Position numbers and translations under genes: made by a program. Positions 1 through 8,592 of a stretch of DNA of 64,000 nucleotides are shown piece after piece. This DNA comes from Aeromonas bestiarum (GTDB lineage: Bacteria > Pseudomonadota > Gammaproteobacteria > Enterobacterales > Aeromonadaceae). Below the pieces are notes generated by a model. It worked only from the letters and a program-made list of their open reading frames with translations. It searched no databases and was not told where the DNA came from. The DNA lies in contig NZ_CDDA01000028.1 of assembly GCF_000819745.1 (NCBI RefSeq), forward strand, positions 224,694 through 288,693. The letters run 5' to 3'. Position 1 is the stretch's first letter. The number at the start of each line of letters is the position of its first letter.

Positions 1-1072
1 CAAAGAACTCGGCAACAGTCTTCTGCACCATAGGCATGCGGGTCTGACCGCCGACCAGGATGACGTCGTCGATCTCGCCAACAGCCAGACCAGAGTCTTT
101 CAGGGCGGTACGAACCGGCTCGAGCGAGTCTTTCACCATGTCTTCCACCAGGGATTCCAGCTTGGCGCGGGTCACCTTGATGTTCATGTGCTTGGGACCT
201 GTGGCATCTGCGGTGATGTACGGCAGGTTCACGTCGGTCTGCTGGGCGGAAGAGAGTTCGATCTTGGCTTTCTCGGCGGCATCTTTCAGACGCTGCAGGG
301 CCAGCTGGTCGTTGCGCAGGTCGATGCCCTGCTCACGCTTGAACTCGTCTACCAGATAGTTGATGACACGGTTGTCGAAGTCTTCACCACCCAGGTGGGT
401 GTTACCGTTGGTCGCCAGTACTTCGAAGGTAGTTTCCCCTTCGACTTCGTCGATCTCGATGATGGAGATATCGAAAGTACCGCCACCCAAGTCATACACG
501 GCAACCTTGCGCTCGCCCTTGACCTTGTTCACGCCGTAGGCGAAAGCCGCGGCAGTCGGTTCGTTGATGATGCGTTTTACATCCAGACCCGCGATGCGAC
601 CGGCATCCTTGGTAGCCTGACGCTGGGCATCGTTGAAGTAGGCCGGTACTGTGATGACTGCTTCGGTCACAGGCTCGCCCAAGTAATCCTCGGCGGTCTT
701 CTTCATTTTTTTGAGCACTTCGGCAGAGATCTGCGGCGGTGCCATTTTCTTGCCCTTCACTTCAACCCAGGCATCACCGTTGTCGGCCTTGGCGATGGCG
801 TACGGCATGATCTTCAGGTCACGCTGCACTTCTTCATCTTCGAAACGGCGACCGATCAGACGCTTGATGGCGAACAGGGTGTTCTTCGGGTTGGTGATGG
901 CCTGACGCTTGGCCGGCTGACCAACCAGGATCTCGCCATCATCGGCATAGGCAATGATGGACGGAGTAGTACGATCGCCTTCTGCGTTCTCGATCACGCG
1001 AGCGGTGTCGCCATCCAGAATAGCGACGCAGGAGTTGGTAGTACCCAGGTCAATACCGATGATTTTACCCAT
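1..1072 (-). CDS. dnaK: Molecular chaperone DnaK (Hsp70), C-terminal part outside window
   Basis: Only the first 357 codons are present; the gene runs off the left edge. The protein starts [16 protein letters not shown], the Hsp70 phosphate-binding signature, and carries the actin-fold ATPase signatures [13 protein letters not shown] and [10 protein letters not shown]. Nearly the whole nucleotide-binding domain is therefore seen, and the substrate-binding domain is not. DnaK is the cytoplasmic ATP-driven chaperone that works with DnaJ and the exchange factor GrpE. It lies downstream of grpE on the same strand, but the grpE terminator and a separate sigma-32 promoter between them indicate independent transcription. 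Identification is certain. Confidence 0.98.
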
Positions 1073-1207
1073 TTGACGAATCTCCAAATACTTTGAATAA
1101 ACTGGCGAGGAACTCGCCTTAATGCGTTAACGGCTAGGTGGGGGCAGCCAGAGTGGCTTTCAAGCTCCCGGCATCAAATTTTTTGTGCCGCCGCGGCCTT
1201 GCAACCT

Positions 1208-1235
1208 ATATGGGGTCTCAAGTTGTCGCTTCAAG
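1208..1235 (-). promoter_or_regulatory. Sigma-32 heat-shock promoter of dnaK
   Basis: On the minus strand a -35 element CTTGAAG (1229-1235) and a -10 element CCCCATATA (1207-1215) are separated by 13 bases. This matches the RpoH consensus CTTGAAA-N(11-16)-CCCCATNT. It lies about 135 bases upstream of the dnaK start and downstream of the grpE terminator. Confidence 0.85.
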
Positions 1236-1328
1236 CCCCGCCCTCAAAAAACCGCGCATTCTTGCCCTGTTTACGGCTGAATGCTTGCCAAATGGCGCCA
1301 CTTAATACGCAAAATGGCGCCGCTATCA

Positions 1329-1356
1329 ATAAAAAGCCCGCCGAGCGGCGGGCTCA
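1329..1356 (-). terminator. Rho-independent terminator of grpE
   Basis: Read on the minus strand, AGCCCGCC-GCTC-GGCGGGCT (stem 1335-1354) is followed directly by TTTTTATTG, a canonical intrinsic terminator just after the grpE stop. Confidence 0.9.
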
Positions 1357-1371
1357 GCACAGCGATGACTC

Positions 1372-1947
1372 TCAGGCCGGCGCCTTGGAGACCATCACCA
1401 TGGCCGGACGGATCACCCGACCGTTGAGCTCGTAGCCCTTCTGCATCACGGCGATGACGGTGTTCGGTGCCAGCTCGCCATTCTCGATCATGCTCATCGC
1501 CTGATGGGCGTTGGGATCGAACGGCTGATTGAGCGGATCCAGCGGATTCAGACCAAACTTGCCCACCGAGCTCTGCATGGATTTGAGGGTCAGCTCGACC
1601 CCTTCGATCATGGGCTTGAGGGCATCGTTCTCTTTGTCCGCCAGCTCGATGGCACGCTCCAGGTTGTCCAGTACCGGCAGCAGTTCGGCGGCGAATTTCT
1701 CCAGCGCAAACTTGTGAGCCTTCTCCACGTCCTGGGCGGCGCGGCGACGCAGGTTTTCCATCTCGGCGACGGCACGAATGGCACGCTCGCGCTCTTCATT
1801 GGACGCCAGCCGGGCGGCATCCAGTTGGGCCTCCAGCTCGGCAATGCGGGCCTGCTCGGCTGTCACTTCACTGTCTACATCGGTTGGCTCGACTGGCTGG
1901 ACTTCCACTTGCTCCATCGCTTCAACCTTTTGTTCTTCGTGGTTCAT
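1372..1947 (-). CDS. grpE: Nucleotide exchange factor GrpE
   Basis: 191 aa, close to the usual GrpE length. An acidic N-terminus (about 1-35) is followed by a long coiled coil (about 35-95, containing [13 protein letters not shown]) and the C-terminal beta domain with the family signature around [17 protein letters not shown] residues and [18 protein letters not shown]. GrpE dimers release ADP from DnaK. The gene has its own sigma-32 promoter (2033-2061) and terminator (1335-1354), and dnaK follows as a separate transcription unit. Identification is secure. Confidence 0.97.
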   Translation of the reverse strand: MNHEEQKVEAMEQVEVQPVEPTDVDSEVTAEQARIAELEAQLDAARLASNEERERAIRAVAEMENLRRRAAQDVEKAHKFALEKFAAELLPVLDNLERAIELADKENDALKPMIEGVELTLKSMQSSVGKFGLNPLDPLNQPFDPNAHQAMSMIENGELAPNTVIAVMQKGYELNGRVIRPAMVMVSKAPA

Positions 1948-2032
1948 GACATCTCCAATTTCAGGGTTGCTTGTTAGGGTCTGTTGACGTTCGGGTGCGC
2001 GACAAGTCGGTAACAGACCCTGTAATGGCGCT

Positions 2033-2061
2033 ATTATGGGGACGCAGCCCCGGCTTTCAAG
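2033..2061 (-). promoter_or_regulatory. Sigma-32 heat-shock promoter of grpE
   Basis: Minus strand -35 CTTGAAA (2055-2061, perfect) and -10 CCCCATAAT (2033-2041) are separated by 13 bases. It sits about 85 bases upstream of the grpE start codon. Confidence 0.9.
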
Positions 2062-2214
2062 GGGAAAAGGGCGCTATCGTCGCCAATGAGCCGAGCCAAC
2101 GGCCAAATTGCCACTTTTCATGGCGCTATGCCCACCAGTAGACGCCGGCAGCAGACAAATCCCCCACAAAGCGCGGTATACTCCCCCCAATACTCATCCC
2201 AGACCCGACAGCAT

Positions 2215-3099
2215 ATGGATTCTCCGTTCAAAACCATTGCCCTGATTGGCAAACCCCACCACGAAGGGGCCAACCAGACCCTGACCGGTCTGCATCAATA
2301 TCTCACTACCCGAGGTTTTCGGGTGCTGGTGGAGAGCCGGGTGGCCCATACCCTCGGCATCATGGATGAGAACGTGATGGATCTGGTCCAGCTCGGTGAG
2401 CAGGCGGATCTGGCCATCGTGGTCGGCGGCGACGGCAACATGCTGGGGGCGGCCCGGGTGCTGTCACGGTTCGATGTGGCGGTGATCGGCGTCAACCGGG
2501 GCAATCTCGGCTTTTTGACCGACCTGTCGCCGCAGGATTACCTGCTGCCGCTGGAACAGGTGCTCTCCGGCCACTACAAGAGTGAACACCGCTTCCTGCT
2601 GGAGGCCGCCGTCTATCGTCATGGGGAGCGCAAATCGAGCAACCTGGCGGTGAACGAAGCCGTGCTGCACCCCGGCAAGATAGCCCACATGATCGAGTTC
2701 GAGGTCTATATCGATGGCAGCTTCATGTACAGCCAGCGCTCGGACGGCATCATAGTCGCCACCCCGACCGGCTCCACCGCCTATTCGCTATCGGCGGGCG
2801 GCGCCATCCTCACCCCCAAGCTCAACGCCATCACACTGGTGCCCATGTTTCCGCACACCCTCAGCAGCCGCCCCATAGTGCTGGATGCGGACAGCGAGGT
2901 GCGGCTGCTGGTCTCGCCGGACAACCAGGATGACGCCATGCAGGTGAGCTGCGACGGTCAGGTCACCCTGGCGGTGCACCCGGGTGACGAGATCCTCATC
3001 AAGAAGAGCAGCCACAAGCTGCACCTGGTGCACCCGCTCGACTACAGCTACTTCCACGTGCTGCGCAACAAGCTCGGCTGGGGCAGCAAGCTGTTCTAA
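2215..3099 (+). CDS. nadK: NAD kinase (ATP-NAD kinase)
   Basis: 294 aa. It phosphorylates NAD to NADP in the cytoplasm. The GGDGN nucleotide-binding motif (residues 71-75), the NE-containing [11 protein letters not shown] segment and the [13 protein letters not shown] motif identify the family. The frame is open upstream to 2086, but the extra residues have no family similarity. The ATG at 2215 gives [14 protein letters not shown], aligned with the usual NadK N-terminus and length (about 292 aa). It lies divergent from grpE and upstream of recN, an order conserved in enterics and Aeromonas. Confidence 0.96.
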   Translation: MDSPFKTIALIGKPHHEGANQTLTGLHQYLTTRGFRVLVESRVAHTLGIMDENVMDLVQLGEQADLAIVVGGDGNMLGAARVLSRFDVAVIGVNRGNLGFLTDLSPQDYLLPLEQVLSGHYKSEHRFLLEAAVYRHGERKSSNLAVNEAVLHPGKIAHMIEFEVYIDGSFMYSQRSDGIIVATPTGSTAYSLSAGGAILTPKLNAITLVPMFPHTLSSRPIVLDADSEVRLLVSPDNQDDAMQVSCDGQVTLAVHPGDEILIKKSSHKLHLVHPLDYSYFHVLRNKLGWGSKLF

Positions 3100-3146
3100 G
3101 CCGCTTTTCAACCCTTCCTTATCCATCCTGTTGCGGGCCGACTCTT

Positions 3147-3188
3147 TACTGTATGTAAAACCAGTATATACTGGATGCATACACAGTA
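3147..3188 (+). promoter_or_regulatory. Two LexA (SOS) boxes upstream of recN
   Basis: Box 1 spans 3147-3166 (CTGT-N8-CCAG core with flanking TA/TA). Box 2 spans 3169-3188 (CTGG-N8-ACAG core). Their centres are 22 bp apart, i.e. two helical turns on the same face. The ATG of recN follows 25 bases later, so both boxes lie over the promoter. Each box has one imperfect half-site against CTGT-N8-ACAG. Confidence 0.88.
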
Positions 3189-3213
3189 ATGTTGGCCCAT
3201 ACAGGATGAGACC

Positions 3214-4878
3214 ATGCTGACCCAGCTGACCGTCAACAACTTCGCCATCGTCAAGTTTCTCGAACTCGATCTGCAACCCGGCATGACCTGCATTACGGGT
3301 GAGACGGGTGCCGGTAAATCCATCGCCATAGACGCGCTCGGCCTCTGCCTCGGCGAGCGGGCCGAAGCCAGCATGGTGCGCCCCGATAGCGACAAGACAG
3401 AGGTCAGCGCCCGTTTCCTGCTGGACGGCAACCCGGCCGCCCGCGCCTGGCTCGCCACCAACGAGCTGGACAACGAAGGCGAATGCATAGTGCGGCGGGT
3501 GCTCTCCGCCGAGGGGCGCTCCCGCAGCTACATCAACGGCGTACCCGTCCCCCTGACCCAGCTCAAGAACCTGGGTCAACTGCTGGTCAACGTCCACGGC
3601 CAGCACGCCCACCAGCTCCTGCTCAAACCCGACTATCAGCTCAGCTTGCTGGATGGCTATGCCGGCCATCACCTGCTGCTGGACGAAGTGCGCCAGCACT
3701 ATCAGCTGTGGCGTCAGCTGCAAAACGAACTCAACCGCCTCAAGGCCGAGCAGCAACAGCGGGAGGCCCGCCGTCAGCTCATCGAATATCAGGTGCAGGA
3801 GCTGGACGAGTTTGCCCTGCAACCGGGGGAGTTCGAGGCGATCGAAGAAGAGCATCAGCGGCTCGCCAACGGCACCGAGCTGATGCAGGAGTGCGGCGCC
3901 TGTCTCGATCTGCTCTATGACAACGAAGAGACCACCATCGCCGGCCTGTTGCAGATCGCCGTCGACAAGGCCGAGGGTCTGGTGGGCATGGACAGCCGGC
4001 TCACCCCTGTGCTGGAGATGCTGAACGAGGCGATGATAGGCGTGCAGGAGAGCCACAGCGAGCTGCGCAGCTATCTGGATCGGCTTGAACTGGATCCCGA
4101 ACGCTTCAACGAGCTGGAAGCCCGTCTCTCCAAAGCCATCAATCTGGCCCGCAAGCACCATGTCAAACCGGCCGAGCTGGCCCTGCATCATCAGGATCTG
4201 GCCAGTGATCTCGCCCGCCTCAACTCCGACGAGGAGCGCCTCGAGGGCATGGAAGATGAACTGGCCGAGGCCCGCCTCGCCTTCGTGCAGGCCGCCGAGG
4301 CCCTGAGCCAGAGCCGTCAGCGTTACGCCCAGGAGCTAGGCACCAAGGTGACCACCAGCATGCACGAGCTGGCGATGCCGGACGGCCGCTTCGCCATCGA
4401 GGTACGACCGGATGCCCAGAGCAGCCTGTCGCCACTCGGTATCGATCGGGTGGAATTTATGGTCACCACCAACCCGGGGCAACCGATCCAGCCGCTTGGC
4501 AAGGTGGCCTCCGGCGGTGAACTGTCGCGGATCAGCCTCGCCATAGTGGTGATCAGCGCCCGCAAGGTCTCGACCCCGACTCTGATTTTCGATGAGGTGG
4601 ACGTGGGGATCAGCGGCCCCACCGCCGCCGTGGTGGGTCGTCTGCTGCGCCAGCTCGGTGAATCCACTCAGGTCATGGTGGTGACTCACCTGCCGCAGGT
4701 GGCTGGCAAGGGCCACCAGCACATGGTGGTGAGCAAGCACACGGACGGCAAGACAACTGAGACCCAGATGCAGGCGCTGGATCAGGGAGCCCGCCTCAAG
4801 GAGCTGGCTCGTTTGCTGGGCGGCGACCATATCACGGACAATACCCTGGCCAATGCCCGCGAGCTGCTGGCCTCCTGA
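3214..4878 (+). CDS. recN: DNA repair ATPase RecN
   Basis: 554 aa SMC-like protein acting in double-strand-break repair. It has Walker A GETGAGKS (29-36), a central alpha-helical coiled coil (about 160-360), and a C-terminal ABC signature (KVASGGELSRISLA) with Walker B (TLIFDEVDVGISG). Length equals that of the E. coli protein. Expression should be SOS-controlled through the two LexA boxes just upstream. A terminator-like hairpin follows. Confidence 0.97.
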   Translation: MLTQLTVNNFAIVKFLELDLQPGMTCITGETGAGKSIAIDALGLCLGERAEASMVRPDSDKTEVSARFLLDGNPAARAWLATNELDNEGECIVRRVLSAEGRSRSYINGVPVPLTQLKNLGQLLVNVHGQHAHQLLLKPDYQLSLLDGYAGHHLLLDEVRQHYQLWRQLQNELNRLKAEQQQREARRQLIEYQVQELDEFALQPGEFEAIEEEHQRLANGTELMQECGACLDLLYDNEETTIAGLLQIAVDKAEGLVGMDSRLTPVLEMLNEAMIGVQESHSELRSYLDRLELDPERFNELEARLSKAINLARKHHVKPAELALHHQDLASDLARLNSDEERLEGMEDELAEARLAFVQAAEALSQSRQRYAQELGTKVTTSMHELAMPDGRFAIEVRPDAQSSLSPLGIDRVEFMVTTNPGQPIQPLGKVASGGELSRISLAIVVISARKVSTPTLIFDEVDVGISGPTAAVVGRLLRQLGESTQVMVVTHLPQVAGKGHQHMVVSKHTDGKTTETQMQALDQGARLKELARLLGGDHITDNTLANARELLAS

Positions 4879-4902
4879 GCAAGCATCTCCAGGCAGGCAG
4901 TA

Positions 4903-4945
4903 AAAGGGAGCGCCAGACCCGCAGGGTTGGGCTCTCCTTTTTTAT
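4903..4945 (+). terminator. Terminator of recN
   Basis: An imperfect hairpin, GGGAGCGCCAGACCC / GGGTTGGGCTCTCC with a three-base loop, is followed by TTTTTTATTG, 25 bases after the recN stop. Confidence 0.75.
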
Positions 4946-5112
4946 TGCTCTCCCCTCATTGCCTCATGCTCTTTTCCTCTCCCACAATCCCCTCCTCTGG
5001 CTGGCCAACCAATATCAGAGCAGCCTCTCTGACCCGGATCCGGCACTGGCGCCAGCGGTAGACAGGACAACACCTGAGCTGCAGCCAAGTTCCTGGGGCA
5101 GGATCCGAGCAT

Positions 5113-5202
5113 GGGTCTGGGTCTGGATCTGGGTCTGGGTCTGGGTCTGGGTCTGGGTCTGGGTCTGGGTCTGGGTCTGGGTCTGGGTCTGGGTCTGGGT
5201 CT
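5113..5202 (+). repeat. Hexanucleotide tandem repeat (GGGTCT) x15
   Basis: Fifteen contiguous six-base units of GGGTCT; all are identical except the third (GGATCT, 5125-5130). The array sits in the noncoding gap between recN and ppaC, about 220 bases upstream of the ppaC start. Six is a multiple of three, so every frame across it is open and reads dipeptide repeats (WV, GS-type, or PD/QT on the minus strand). These have no coding support. It is a typical slippage-prone microsatellite. Confidence 0.95.
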
Positions 5203-5423
5203 GCAACAAGGTGCTCGCCATGACCGGCTCCGCCCACCCGCACGACGGGGGGCGGCAAGGGGCTAGCGGATCAGCCTGGTTGCCATAAGTAGCACAGCTG
5301 CATAGAGTGAAACCAGACTGGGGGCAAGCCCTCACTCCGTTTAGCCATCTTAGCCGCGCCCCCTGCCCGATCTGCGTCATCGCGATCTCGGCCAGGCTAG
5401 CCTCCAACGTCAGGAATGTCTTT

Positions 5424-6317
5424 ATGCTCCATGTGTTTGGCCACAAGAACCCCGATAGCGACAGCATCTGTACCGCCCTGGTCACCGCCGACTGGCTCAA
5501 TCGCCAGGGCCGGCAGGCCCAGGCCTATGCCCTGGGTGAACCCATAGCCGAAACCCGCTTCATTCTGGAAACTGCCGGGGTCGATACCCCGCCCCTGCTG
5601 CAGGGCAGCGTGGCCAACAAATCTGTGTTTCTGGTGGATTTCAGCGAGCTGGAGCAGGGGCCGGAGGGGCTGGCCGAGGCCGACGTGCAGGGGCTGATCG
5701 ATCACCACAGGATAGGCACACTCATCACCCGGGGCCCGCTCGATGCCTGGATCCGGGCCGTGGGTTGCAGCGCCACCGTCCTGCTGGAGCTGATGGGATA
5801 TGACACCCTCTCTCGCACCCAGGCTCGCCTGCTGCTAGGGGCCATCATCAGCGACACCTTCAGCCTCACCTCGCCGACCACCACGGCCCGTGATCGCGCC
5901 GCCGTCAATGCACTGCTGCCACTGGCCGATCTGGCGCTGGAACCCTTCGCACAGACCCTGCTGGAGCGGCGTACCCAGCTCGGTGACGCCCCTATGTCAG
6001 AACTGCTCGTCGCCGATGAGAAGGCGTACCAGATCGCCGGTTACAAGCTCTATGTCAGCCAGATCTGCGTGATGGATCCGGCGCAGATCCACACCCGCCA
6101 GGCCGAGCTGGTGCAGGCCATGCAAGACCGGCTGGAACAAAATGAGCTGGATGCCTATGTGCTGATGCTGACCGATCTGGCCAAGGGCGGTAGCCTGCTC
6201 TACTTCGCCAGTAACGGCATACTGCCCGAGCAGCCGACCCATCTGGCTGGCGCCGTCAGCCGCAAGAAAGAGGGGCTGCCCTGGCTGACCCAGTATCTCT
6301 CCTCAGACCCGGCTTGA
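5424..6317 (+). CDS. ppaC: Manganese-dependent inorganic pyrophosphatase (family II)
   Basis: 297 aa. It hydrolyses pyrophosphate to phosphate in the cytoplasm. It has the DHH phosphoesterase layout: GHKNPDSDS metal site at residues 6-14, a DxxD-type VFLVDFSE segment, the DHH motif in GLIDHHRIG, and a C-terminal DHHA2 domain ending in SRKKEGLPWLTQYL (the SRKKQ-like substrate-binding signature). The ATG at 5424 is chosen because AGGAA stands 7 bases before it and the upstream in-frame residues do not fit the family. This enzyme family is unrelated to the usual gammaproteobacterial Ppa. Confidence 0.95.
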   Translation: MLHVFGHKNPDSDSICTALVTADWLNRQGRQAQAYALGEPIAETRFILETAGVDTPPLLQGSVANKSVFLVDFSELEQGPEGLAEADVQGLIDHHRIGTLITRGPLDAWIRAVGCSATVLLELMGYDTLSRTQARLLLGAIISDTFSLTSPTTTARDRAAVNALLPLADLALEPFAQTLLERRTQLGDAPMSELLVADEKAYQIAGYKLYVSQICVMDPAQIHTRQAELVQAMQDRLEQNELDAYVLMLTDLAKGGSLLYFASNGILPEQPTHLAGAVSRKKEGLPWLTQYLSSDPA

Positions 6318-6324
6318 GTTCAGA

Positions 6325-6358
6325 GGAGAGGGAGCCGGCCAGGGCTGGTTCCCTCTCC
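6325..6358 (+). terminator. Hairpin after ppaC
   Basis: A 12-bp stem GGAGAGGGAGCC / GGTTCCCTCTCC (one mismatch-tolerant position) begins 7 bases after the stop codon. There is no T tract, so it may be a processing or stability hairpin rather than an intrinsic terminator. Confidence 0.45.
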
Positions 6359-6727
6359 ACCCTTCGTCGCCCACTCTTGCCACCGCCTCCCGCACACCCC
6401 AAACGGCTCCCACCCGCACTCTCATCGATGCCAAACCACAGGATCCTGGTTTTTGACGCCCATCCACAGCGCAAACATGCTGCCCTGTCAGATTTTTCAC
6501 TGCCAACAGACCGATGAACCGTCAAAAAGCAGGGTTCCCTTCATTTTCCATTCAACTCAGTCTGTTATGATGATGTGAATGAACATGGTTTTGCGATGCA
6601 TCACCGACAAAGAGTGACGCCAGACGCGCGAAACCGGTTCGTTCTATGCGACACATAGCGGGAACACAGTGGTAGGGGACAGACAATTTGTCCCCGGTGC
6701 CCCGCGCCATGCCAAGGAGAACTGCTT
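6359..6727. other. Noncoding gap between ppaC and the stress-protein gene
   Basis: About 370 bases with no convincing gene on either strand. The last stretch before 6728 has a good ribosome-binding sequence (AAGGAGA at 6715-6721). No regulator site could be assigned with confidence. Confidence 0.6.
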
Positions 6728-7168
6728 ATGACCTCAACCCATATTGTGCTGTTGCTGGAAGGCAAGGATTACGAGCAGGAGACACTGGCCAAAGCAAGCC
6801 GGTTGGTACAGGGAATGGGCGGTGAATTGACCCTGCTGCACCTGACCCACAGCAGCAAGATGCGCCGCAAGAGCCTGTCACTGTCCGAGGAGGAACGCAG
6901 TGCCCAGGGCACCCTGGATGCCAAGGCCATCATCAGCGAGCTCATCACCACACTGCAGCACCCGGTGGATTACCAGTGTCTGGTGGTCGATGACGTGGTG
7001 CCCGATCTGAAGCGCTGGCTGGACGCGCACCCGGCGGATCTGTTGCTGGTGGGCAGCCGCCACCACTGGATGGAAGGGTCACTGGCCCGCCTGCTCATCT
7101 ACAAGCTGCCGATCGATATCCAGATCTGCCACGAACCCTACGCCGAACAGCTCAAGGCCGTCGGCTGA
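6728..7168 (+). CDS. Universal stress protein family (UspA-like)
   Basis: 146 aa, the length of a single Usp domain. It has an alternating beta/alpha pattern from HIVLLLEGKDYEQETLAKASRL, and a C-terminal ADLLLVGSRHHWMEGSLARLL segment resembling the Usp ATP-binding G-x2-G-x9-G(S/T) region, although the glycines are only partly conserved. Usp proteins accumulate under growth arrest and stress; the ligand cannot be predicted. The start is supported by AAGGAGA seven bases upstream. A GC-rich hairpin (7176-7200) follows the stop. Confidence 0.8.
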   Translation: MTSTHIVLLLEGKDYEQETLAKASRLVQGMGGELTLLHLTHSSKMRRKSLSLSEEERSAQGTLDAKAIISELITTLQHPVDYQCLVVDDVVPDLKRWLDAHPADLLLVGSRHHWMEGSLARLLIYKLPIDIQICHEPYAEQLKAVG

Positions 7169-7175
7169 TCTGCCT

Positions 7176-7200
7176 GGCGCCCACCCCACGGGTGGGCGCC
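7176..7200 (+). terminator. Hairpin after the Usp gene
   Basis: A perfect 10-bp GC-rich stem (GGCGCCCACC / GGTGGGCGCC) lies 8 bases after the stop, but the following bases are GCTTGCC, so the T tract is weak. Confidence 0.5.
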
Positions 7201-7428
7201 GCTTGCCAACACGGCATCGCCTCGCGTTATTCCCTCTCGCCGCACGCTCTCGCACCTCGCCACCCTGTCCATCCAGGCCGCCACCCAGCCACTGCCCTGA
7301 CGGCAGGCAAGGCCGGTAATGACAAGGCTATCTACATGTTTCCTTACATATTCATCGCTGTTTTTTAAGCCTCGTTTGCTGCAGGATATTGCCCTTGCAC
7401 GCCTTCGCACGTTTCTTTCAGGTGATAA

Positions 7429-8592
7429 ATGAACATAACCCCCAAGCAGCGAAAATTCGCCCTGCTCATCCTGCTCCCGCTGGCTGCCATCTCCTGGCTG
7501 GCCTGGCCGAACAAGGCCCCCGAGCCGGTGCTGAGCGCGCCAGTGACTCGTCAGGATGTGGAGCAGACTGTGCTGGCCAGCGGCGTACTGCAGGCCATAG
7601 AGCAGGTGGATGTGGGTGCCCAGGTCTCGGGTCAGGTGACCTATCTGGCGGTCGAGGCCGGACAGCGCGTCAAGCAGGGGGACCTGCTGGCCGAGATAGA
7701 CCCGCTGATCGCCCAGAACAACCTCAAGACCGCCGAGGCAGATCTCGCCAGCCGCCGCGCCCAGCTCAAGATCAAGCAGGCACAGCTCAAGCAAAACGAG
7801 CTGGCCTGGCGTCGCCAGCAGCAGATGTTCAAGCAGGAAGCCAGCTCCCGCGCCGATCTGGAGAGCGCCGAAGCCCAGCTGGCGGTCACCCGGGCCGAGT
7901 TGCAGAGCGCCCAGGCCGAGATCGAGAATGCGCTGATCAAGGTGGATCGCACCAAGACGGAGCTGGGCTATAACCGCATCCTGGCCCCCATGGATGGCAC
8001 AGTCGTCAGCATAGTGACCCGCCAGGGCCAGACCCTGGCCGCCAGCCAGACGGTGCCGACCCTGCTCAAGCTCGCCAACCTGGAGACAATGACGGTGAAG
8101 GCGCAGATCTCGGAGGCGGATGTCACTCGAGTCAAGGCCGGCATGCCGGTCTACTTCACCCTGATGGGAGATGCGGACACTCGCTATCACGGTACCCTGC
8201 GCACGGTCGAGCTGGCCCCCACCAACATCAACGAGCAGGCCACCAGCACCACGGCCACCAGCAATGCCGCCGTCTACTACTACGCCCTGTTCGACGTACC
8301 CAACCCGGATCACACCCTGCGGGTCGCCATGACCACCCAAGTCACCATAGTGCTCGGCGAGCGCAAGCAGGTGCTGACCATTCCACAGACGGCCCTTGGC
8401 AAGAAGCTGGGGGAGAACGAGTACGAGGTCACTCTGCTCAAGGATGACGATCAGAAAGAGACGCGCCGCATCAAGACCGGCATGAAGGATGACATCAAGG
8501 TGGAAGTGGTCAGCGGCCTGAGCGAGCAGGAGAAGGTCACCCTGAACCAGGGCAAGCCGGTCAGCAACGATGACATGGAGATCATGCTGTGA
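7429..8592 (+). CDS. macA: MacA-type periplasmic adaptor of an ABC efflux pump
   Basis: 387 aa membrane fusion protein. It has one N-terminal membrane helix (about 9-27), a biotinyl-lipoyl half-motif (VGAQVSGQVTYLAVEAGQRV), an alpha-hairpin coiled coil (about 95-180), then the second lipoyl half (ILAPMDGTVVSI), and beta-barrel and membrane-proximal domains. MacA links the inner membrane ATPase MacB to a TolC-like channel and stimulates ATP hydrolysis. Its stop overlaps the GTG start of macB by four bases, and an outer membrane factor follows, giving a complete tripartite pump operon. Likely substrates are macrolides, heme precursors or peptides; this cannot be decided here. Confidence 0.93.
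   Translation: MNITPKQRKFALLILLPLAAISWLAWPNKAPEPVLSAPVTRQDVEQTVLASGVLQAIEQVDVGAQVSGQVTYLAVEAGQRVKQGDLLAEIDPLIAQNNLKTAEADLASRRAQLKIKQAQLKQNELAWRRQQQMFKQEASSRADLESAEAQLAVTRAELQSAQAEIENALIKVDRTKTELGYNRILAPMDGTVVSIVTRQGQTLAASQTVPTLLKLANLETMTVKAQISEADVTRVKAGMPVYFTLMGDADTRYHGTLRTVELAPTNINEQATSTTATSNAAVYYYALFDVPNPDHTLRVAMTTQVTIVLGERKQVLTIPQTALGKKLGENEYEVTLLKDDDQKETRRIKTGMKDDIKVEVVSGLSEQEKVTLNQGKPVSNDDMEIML

Noticed and set aside
4956..5288. Reading frames rich in Pro-Asp, Gln-Thr or Trp-Val dipeptides
   Set aside because: They are produced only by the hexanucleotide repeat. Flanking residues have no coding character and no ribosome site fits.
7201..7428. Possible regulator site before macA
   Set aside because: I looked for two-component and repressor-type repeats and saw no motif good enough to name.
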